This document shows, in pieces, positions 58,893 to 64,000 of a stretch of 64,000 bases of DNA; positions within the stretch are counted from its first letter, which is position 1, and every line of letters starts with the position of its first letter. The translations under genes were made by a program, and so were the position numbers. The notes beneath the pieces are model-generated. The model saw only the letters and a program-made list of their open reading frames with translations. It did not search any database and was not told the origin of the DNA. The stretch is taken from NCBI RefSeq assembly GCF_004361855.1, contig NZ_SNWQ01000002.1, positions 248,001-312,000 on the forward strand, written 5' to 3'. The stretch comes from Kribbella caucasensis (GTDB lineage Bacteria; Actinomycetota; Actinomycetes; Propionibacteriales; Kribbellaceae).

Positions 58893-60946
58893 TGCCCGCC
58901 CTCACCTCAGGCCGTCGCACAGCCGAACTCCGCCGAACCCCCAGTGAAGTCGTGCTCCGCCTCGGACTGGATGGCACGACGTACGTCGAGCGGCCAGTAG
59001 CTGACCTGTTGACGTGCTCGGCTGGTCGGCCGTGGCAACCGAATGCGATGCAGCCCGACGGTTGGTGGATCTCCCGCCGGCCCGGCGAGCACCGTGCCGG
59101 CTGCCGGACCGGACCGGTCGCTGTGGAGATTCGCCTGTCGTTTGACGCGGCGGACCGCTTGAACCTCGAGCTTCGCTGGCGGAACACGGGGCAACGCAGG
59201 CTGGGTGACCTTGCTGTGGGTCTGCTGCTCGATATCGGCCGGCTCACCGACTGTCAGATCACCCTGCCCGGCCTGATCTACAACGACAACCCGTCCGCGG
59301 ACCCGGCCCGCGCCGTACCCCGGATCGGCCCAGCGCCCGGCGGAGGCTTCATCGCCGAGGAGGATCGCCTGCCGATTCCCGGGGTGAACCTGGAATGGCG
59401 ATCCGGCCGCGAGCGCCGCTGGCTGAGCGTCTTCTCCCGCCCGGCCCAGCGCCGTTCGGCCGACGGACTCGTTCGGTACGGCTCGCTCGGTCTCATCCGT
59501 CGCGAAGGACCCGTTGTCGCGGCGCTGAGCGGCGTACTGATGTTCGACGGCAAACAGGACGTGCGCTACGTCAGCAAGGCCGAAACCGAGTCCACGGATG
59601 ACGGGTATCTGACGCTGTTGCCGGGTGAGGTGTACGCGCAGCAGTTGGTCCTCGACTGGGGGCCGCAGGAGCATCGCGGGCACGCGTTTCGGCACCTCGT
59701 CCGCACTGGGCGCTCGCTCTTCATTGATCCCGGTGCACATCCGCTCGAGCTGGACGAGATCATCGCTCGCAAGACCGTTGCGCTGGACAACCGTTGGTAC
59801 CGCGATGGGACTGTGGCCGGCTACACCAAGTTCAGCGATGTCACCGGCAACGGTCCGGTCAAGGCGCGACACTTCCTCTACGGCTGGACCGGTCAGGCGC
59901 TGAAGCTCGCCTGGTGCGACGCGTGGCTCGGCTTCGAGTCAGGCGACCGGGTGCGGATCGACCGGTGCCGCGCAGCCGTCGAGTTCTACCTGGCCGGGAG
60001 TTCGACGCGGACGCCCGGTCTGCGGCACAACGCTTACCAGGTCGGCAGCCGGCGCTGGACCAGCTTCCGCTCCGGCGGCCGTGCGATGGTCTCCAGCCGC
60101 GCGTACGGCGAGACGGTTGCGGACCTCGCCGACATCATCGCGTTGTTCCACTCGAACGGTGAACCGGTGCCGCCGTCCTGGCCGGACGCGCTGGTCGCTT
60201 CGTTGAAGTTCCTCCGTACGGCGTTGCTTCCGGACGGCACGTTCCCGATCGGCTGGCGACTGGACGGCACGCCTGTGTCCACCGCGCTCTCGGCGGCCGG
60301 CATCCCGTGCGTACTCGCCGCCCTGAAGGCGTCCGCCGTACTGGACGACTCCTGGCTGTTGTCCGAGGCAACAACGTGGCTGACGCGGTATCACGGCCAG
60401 CACGCGCGGACCTTCGACCGTCCGTTCGCACGGGGGACACTGGACGCGGCCTGCGAGGACAAAGAAGCCGGGCTGTACTACTTCCTCGCGGCGTACGAAC
60501 TCTTCCGGCTCACCGGCGACGACCTGTACGCCTCGTGGGCCGAGGTCGCCGCGGACTGGCTGCTCACCTGGGTCTACGTCTGGTCCCCCGAACAGGACCT
60601 CGACGCACCCCTGAGCGCCGTCGGGTTCAACGCGATCGGCTGGCCGATGGTGAGTGTACAGAACCACCATCTGGACGTGTCCTTCCCGACCTACGAACTA
60701 CTGGAGTTCGGCACCGTGACCAGCCGGCCCGCGTACGTCGCCGCCGCCGAGACAGCCGTGAACGCCATGGGCCAAGGCATCTGCGGCGCGCCGGGCGACT
60801 GGGACTTCCAGATCGTCGGCGAACAGGGCGAGGCCGTCTTCCAGACCCACTGGCAACGCCGGGGCCACGCCAACACCTGGAACCCCTCCTGGGTCATCGC
60901 CGTCCCCCTCGCCAACGCCCTCCGCCTCCGCAAGGCCCCCGGATGA
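58892..60946 (+). CDS. Unrecognised 684-residue protein, probable cytoplasmic CAZyme-like
   Basis: I do not recognise a family. ATG 58892 shares a base with the upstream stop, and its own stop overlaps the GH28 start, so it is made together with the pectin enzymes. No signal peptide. Residues about 1-265 look like a beta-sandwich (alternating strands, GDLAVGLLLDIGRL, GLVRYGSLGLIRREGPVVAAL). From about residue 290 on the sequence turns helical with repeated aromatic/acidic segments (FLYGWTGQALKLAWCDAWLG, CEDKEAGLYYFLAAYELFRL, WAEVAADWLLTWVYVW, NPSWVIAVPLANALRL), the pattern of an (alpha/alpha)6-barrel hydrolase or lyase. HANTWNPSW and DKEAGLYY are candidate active-site stretches. Confidence 0.75.
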   Translation: MPALTSGRRTAELRRTPSEVVLRLGLDGTTYVERPVADLLTCSAGRPWQPNAMQPDGWWISRRPGEHRAGCRTGPVAVEIRLSFDAADRLNLELRWRNTGQRRLGDLAVGLLLDIGRLTDCQITLPGLIYNDNPSADPARAVPRIGPAPGGGFIAEEDRLPIPGVNLEWRSGRERRWLSVFSRPAQRRSADGLVRYGSLGLIRREGPVVAALSGVLMFDGKQDVRYVSKAETESTDDGYLTLLPGEVYAQQLVLDWGPQEHRGHAFRHLVRTGRSLFIDPGAHPLELDEIIARKTVALDNRWYRDGTVAGYTKFSDVTGNGPVKARHFLYGWTGQALKLAWCDAWLGFESGDRVRIDRCRAAVEFYLAGSSTRTPGLRHNAYQVGSRRWTSFRSGGRAMVSSRAYGETVADLADIIALFHSNGEPVPPSWPDALVASLKFLRTALLPDGTFPIGWRLDGTPVSTALSAAGIPCVLAALKASAVLDDSWLLSEATTWLTRYHGQHARTFDRPFARGTLDAACEDKEAGLYYFLAAYELFRLTGDDLYASWAEVAADWLLTWVYVWSPEQDLDAPLSAVGFNAIGWPMVSVQNHHLDVSFPTYELLEFGTVTSRPAYVAAAETAVNAMGQGICGAPGDWDFQIVGEQGEAVFQTHWQRRGHANTWNPSWVIAVPLANALRLRKAPG

Positions 60947-62130
60947 CCTACCACCTCATCACGAAGTACGGCGCTCGGCCGGGCTCTGACTGCACGGCGG
61001 CAATCGATCGAGCCGTGCGGGCCTGTGAGCTGACCGGTGGGCGGGTGGTGGTGCCCTCCGGGGTGTTCCTGTCCGGTCCTACCAGGCTCCGGAGCAATGT
61101 CGAGTTGCACCTCGCGGCCGGGGCGACGCTGCGATTCGTCACCAACCCGGCGTCGTACCCGATCGTCCGGACCCGCTGGCAGGGCATCGAGTGCTTCTCT
61201 CACTCACCTCTGATCTACGCGTACGACGCGGTGAACGTCGCCGTCACCGGGACCGGGACACTGGATGGCGGCGCATCACCGGACACCTGGTGGCGGGACA
61301 CGACGCCGGTCGGCGACTGGAACCGGCTGCTGCGGATGGTTCGCGACGATGTCCCGGTGGAGGAACGGATCTTCGAACCGGGGCACGGGTTCCGGCCCAG
61401 CTTCATCCAGCCGTACCAGTGCCGCCGGGTCCGGATCGAGGACGTCCGCATCATCAATGCCCCGATGTGGGTGGTCCACCCCGTGCTCAGCTCCGATGTC
61501 GTCGTCCGCGGCATCACAGTCGACAGCCGTGGCCCGAACAACGACGGCTGCAACCCCGACTCCTGCCGCGACGTCGTCATCAGCGGCTGTTCGTTCGACA
61601 CCGGCGACGACTGCATCGCGATCAAGTCCGGCCGCGACGCCGACGGCCGCCGCGTCGGCCGGGCGTCCGAGAACATCGTGATCGAGAACTGCCGCTTCGG
61701 TACGGGCCATGGCGCCGTCACCATCGGCAGCGAAACCAGCGGCGGTATCCGCAACGTCATCGCCCGCGACCTCCACATCACCGGCCCCGCCGTCGACCAC
61801 GCCCTCCGCCTCAAGACCAACTCCCACCGCGGCGGTCTGATCGAACACATCGAACTCCGCGACACGCAGGTCGACTCCGTCACCGGCACCGCCATCCTCG
61901 TGGACACCTGCCACGCCGACCCCGACACCACCGGCTCCCACCACCCCACCGTCCGCAACCTCACGATCACCGGCCTGCACGTCCACAAAGCCACCGCAAC
62001 CCTAGAACTCCGCGACACCCCCCACGCCTCCATCCAAAACCTAACCCTCACCACCACAACCAACACACTCCGTACTCCTACGCACCACCTCCAAACCCCC
62101 GCAAAACAAGCCACCCAACCCCAAGCCTGA
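60943..62130 (+). CDS. GH28 polygalacturonase-family hydrolase, cytoplasmic
   Basis: 395 residues from ATG 60943 (ATGA overlap); the open frame extends upstream to 60307 through the previous gene but without similarity. Right-handed beta-helix with the GH28 catalytic set: D201 in NNDGCNPDSC, D222 and D223 in TGDDCIAIKSG, H256 in GTGHGAVTIGSE, and RLK with R289 and K291. The usual NTD motif reads NND and the next position is Cys. No signal peptide, so it likely works on imported oligogalacturonides or rhamnogalacturonides, as in exo-acting GH28 enzymes. The last about 40 residues are Thr/Pro/His-rich and atypical. Last gene of unit B. Confidence 0.9.
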   Translation: MTYHLITKYGARPGSDCTAAIDRAVRACELTGGRVVVPSGVFLSGPTRLRSNVELHLAAGATLRFVTNPASYPIVRTRWQGIECFSHSPLIYAYDAVNVAVTGTGTLDGGASPDTWWRDTTPVGDWNRLLRMVRDDVPVEERIFEPGHGFRPSFIQPYQCRRVRIEDVRIINAPMWVVHPVLSSDVVVRGITVDSRGPNNDGCNPDSCRDVVISGCSFDTGDDCIAIKSGRDADGRRVGRASENIVIENCRFGTGHGAVTIGSETSGGIRNVIARDLHITGPAVDHALRLKTNSHRGGLIEHIELRDTQVDSVTGTAILVDTCHADPDTTGSHHPTVRNLTITGLHVHKATATLELRDTPHASIQNLTLTTTTNTLRTPTHHLQTPAKQATQPQA

Positions 62131-62246
62131 GACCTAGACCCCGTGCCCGCACGTTCCGCGCTGCCCAATGCACTCCGTTGCCACTGCGCCGTGCCCTCGC
62201 GGGTCCGAGCCTGTCGCCAAGCGCAATTACTTCCGGATTGCCGCCC

Positions 62247-62276
62247 TTGTCCACAACCTTGCTGGGTTGTGGACAA
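62247..62276. other. Perfect hairpin formed by two inverted DnaA-box-like sequences
   Basis: TTGTCCACAACC (62247-62258), 6-nt loop TTGCTG, GGTTGTGGACAA (62265-62276). Each arm contains TTGTCCACA, which equals the DnaA-box consensus used by high-GC actinobacteria, in inverted orientation. It could equally be the terminator for unit B (117 bp upstream end) although no T-run follows. Confidence 0.6.
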
Positions 62277-62317
62277 CTCGAGATTCCAGATCCCTTTGAA
62301 AATAAGGGGTTCTGGGT

Positions 62318-62347
62318 TTGAGAACTGTCGGTTGGTGTGTCTAGAGT
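62318..62347 (+). promoter_or_regulatory. Candidate leaderless promoter of the HNH gene
   Basis: TTGAGA (62318-62323), 18-bp spacer, TAGAGT (62342-62347). The -10 ends 7 bp before ATG 62355, so transcription would begin at or next to the start codon. No Shine-Dalgarno precedes the ATG. Confidence 0.55.
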
Positions 62348-62354
62348 TGTCGTC

Positions 62355-64000
62355 ATGAGAGTCCTGGGTGAGCGGCCGGTGTGGTCGATGAGTGGCGGCG
62401 AGATGCTGTCGACTCTCGACGCGGTGAACGCTGAGATCGCCCGCCTGAAGACCTACGGTCTGCATCTCGTCGGCGGTCTCGAGGACACCGGTTACGCCAA
62501 GGAGATCGGCGCCCACGACACCGTTCGCCTGTTGACCTTCCGGTACCGCGTCGACAGCATCGAAGCACACCGCGACGTCCGCCTGGCCCGCGCCCTGCCC
62601 AAGTACCCGGCCGTCGCCGCGGCCCTGCCTGACACCACTTCGGCAACGTCGGCCGCCGACTTCGACACCACTGCCCATCCCGACGACACCGACCACACCA
62701 ACGACACCGACGTCGATGGTGCTGCCGCGACTGATGGTGCTGCCGCCGATGGTGTCGCGGAGGAGGCGGCGGCCGGTGGCGCGGGTGGGCGGCCTCTGCA
62801 CCCGGCCCAGGCGCAGGCGATCGTGTGGGCCCTGGAGCGTGTCGCGGCCAGGGTCCCGGTGGAACATCTCGCGGTGGCCGAGGAACAGTTGGTCGGCCTC
62901 GCCGCGCGCCTGTCGCCAGGACAGTTGCGCAAGGCAGGCAAGGAGATCGGCGACCTGTTGGACAGCGACGGTCCCGGACCCGACGAGGACAGGGCCTACA
63001 GCCGGGAGTCCCTGACCCTGTCCAACGCCGAGAACGGTGTGAAGTTCCGCGGGTTCCTGGCCAACGACAACGCCGAGCTCTTCCGCGCCCTGATCCACGC
63101 CGGGGCTCGGCCCCGCAAGACCGTCGACGGCGAACTCGACCCCCGCCCCCGCGAGAAGCGCCAGGCCGATGCCCTCACCAGCGCCCTGACCATCGCCGCC
63201 GCAGCCACCGACACCGGATACACCCCACCCACCAACACCGGCCGCGCCGCAGCCACCGCCCAGGCCGCGCCCACCGAGACCGGTGACGCCACCCCCACCG
63301 CCGACTCTGCTAGAGCGGCGACCGACACTGACTCCGCGGGCGCCACGCGCGACGCCGCCACGACCACCATTGACGGTCCCACCGCCGAGACCGGCGGACC
63401 TGCGGAGACCGGGGGAAGATCTGGTGGGCGGGTGCCGGGGTTTGGGGCGAAGGCGAACATCACCGTCACCATCGACTTCAACGACCTCAAGGCTGCCACC
63501 GCCGACGCCACCGGCCAACTCGTGTACGGCGACGCCCTGTCCGCGGCCGCGATCCGCCGGCTGGCCTGCGACGCCGCGATCCTCCCGCTCGTCCTCGGCT
63601 CGAACTCCGAACCACTCGACGTCGGCCGCTCCGAACGCCTGGTCAACCGCGCCATGCGTCGCGCCCTGAACGCCCGGGACAAAGGCTGCGTCGTTTGCGG
63701 CGCACCACCCATCCAGTGCGACGCCCACCACCTCCGCTCGTGGATCGACGGCGGCCTCACCGCCATCTCCAACCTCGTGCTGCTGTGCAAACGGCATCAC
63801 ATCGACCTGCACGCCGGCCACTGGACCATCACCATCACCAACGGCACGGTCCACGTCTCGCGGCCCACCTGGGCCGACCCACCACCCGTAACCCGCCGCG
63901 CCGCTCAAGGGCACCCGCCTGCCCACGCCCGAGCCGACGCGTCATCACCGAACGGCGACGCAACCAGGCCGGATGCGAACGGTGCCGCACCATGTCCCAC
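62355..64000 (+). CDS. DUF222/HNH endonuclease-domain protein (13E12 family), 3'-truncated by window edge
   Basis: Frame open from ATG 62355 to the window end without a stop, at least 548 residues. An N-terminal DUF222 domain starts MSGGEMLSTLDAVNAEIARL and contains LTLSNAENGVKFRGFLANDN; two Thr/Asp/Ala-rich linkers interrupt it (about residues 97-138 and 275-358). The HNH nuclease motif follows: CVVCGAPPIQCDAHHLRSW, then a Gly-Gly turn, SNLVLLCKRHH. Cysteine pairs around the His residues would bind zinc. This is a multicopy actinobacterial family (REP13E12 in M. tuberculosis) of uncertain role, sometimes associated with mobile or prophage insertion sites. Confidence 0.88.
   Translation, partial: MRVLGERPVWSMSGGEMLSTLDAVNAEIARLKTYGLHLVGGLEDTGYAKEIGAHDTVRLLTFRYRVDSIEAHRDVRLARALPKYPAVAAALPDTTSATSAADFDTTAHPDDTDHTNDTDVDGAAATDGAAADGVAEEAAAGGAGGRPLHPAQAQAIVWALERVAARVPVEHLAVAEEQLVGLAARLSPGQLRKAGKEIGDLLDSDGPGPDEDRAYSRESLTLSNAENGVKFRGFLANDNAELFRALIHAGARPRKTVDGELDPRPREKRQADALTSALTIAAAATDTGYTPPTNTGRAAATAQAAPTETGDATPTADSARAATDTDSAGATRDAATTTIDGPTAETGGPAETGGRSGGRVPGFGAKANITVTIDFNDLKAATADATGQLVYGDALSAAAIRRLACDAAILPLVLGSNSEPLDVGRSERLVNRAMRRALNARDKGCVVCGAPPIQCDAHHLRSWIDGGLTAISNLVLLCKRHHIDLHAGHWTITITNGTVHVSRPTWADPPPVTRRAAQGHPPAHARADASSPNGDATRPDANGAAPCP

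Larger units (their letters stand above)
62131..62354. other. Intergenic spacer between unit B and the HNH gene
   Basis: 224 bp without a credible gene. It contains the perfect hairpin with DnaA-box-like arms (62247-62276) and the HNH promoter (62318-62347). The first 110 bp show nothing recognisable. Confidence 0.6.

Noticed and set aside
60307-60942. Upstream in-frame extension of the GH28 gene
   Set aside because: Lies entirely within the preceding 684-residue coding region; Arg-rich out-of-frame text, and ATG 60943 gives the normal beta-helix start.
61215-63926. Minus-strand open frame of 903 codons spanning two genes
   Set aside because: It runs through the hairpin, the HNH promoter and antisense to both GH28 and the HNH gene; low-complexity translation.

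Overview
The window is high-GC DNA with GTG/TTG starts, many ATGA/GTGA stop-start overlaps, Tat and lipoprotein export signals, a DUF222-HNH (13E12-type) gene and a rho-rpmE-prfA-prmC...atp cluster. Together these point to an actinomycete. Gene content (large plant-polysaccharide locus, DUF6351, DUF222-HNH) would fit a soil member such as Kribbella or a relative; that genus guess is inference.

Region 1 (1-24840) is a conserved housekeeping block. It runs lysA (5' end cut by the window), hom, thrC, thrB, rho, rpmE, prfA, prmC, then a threonylcarbamoyl-AMP synthase, a WecA-type GlcNAc-1-P transferase, two small AtpI-like membrane proteins, atpBEFHAGDC, a DUF2550 protein and sppA. The order closely follows the equivalent block of Mycobacterium tuberculosis (lysA-thrA-thrC-thrB-rho-rpmE-prfA-hemK-Rv1301-rfe-Rv1303-atp-Rv1312). 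It is interrupted between prmC and the Sua5-type gene (9245-12371) by a lipoprotein gene, a decayed zeta-toxin module and an adenosine-deaminase-family gene.

Region 2 (24893-62130) is a carbohydrate-utilisation region of about 37 kb that looks aimed at pectin and associated arabinan/galactan side chains. Unit A (26972-38964, +) has a lipoprotein family-5 binding protein, two permeases, two ATPases, a LacI-type regulator, an FAD-dependent oxidoreductase, a secreted GH5 enzyme and a secreted DUF6351 protein. A secreted Asp-box (BNR) protein is divergent from it. The middle part has a GH2 beta-galactosidase (-), a SorC-type regulator (+) and a GH127 beta-L-arabinofuranosidase-like enzyme (-). 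Unit B (45141-62130, +) is twelve tightly packed genes: a Tat-secreted pectate lyase, a second complete Opp-type transporter, an orphan family-1 binding protein, then five apparently cytoplasmic proteins (BNR protein, DUF5060/DUF4038-like hydrolase, a paralogue of it that lost both catalytic glutamates, an unrecognised 684-residue protein, and a GH28). The implied logic is extracellular cutting, oligosaccharide import, and disassembly in the cytoplasm. Galacturonate or rhamnose catabolic genes are not in the window.

Region 3 (62131-64000) holds a perfect 12-bp stem hairpin containing two inverted DnaA-box-like sequences, followed by a DUF222/HNH endonuclease gene with a likely leaderless promoter; the gene runs off the window end.

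The most interesting material is in unit B: the inactivated hydrolase paralogue, the unrecognised 684-residue protein and the unanchored orphan binding protein. Two pairs of palindromic candidate operators (26879-26940 and 44893-44936) are also worth testing. No tRNA, rRNA, CRISPR array or insertion sequence was seen.
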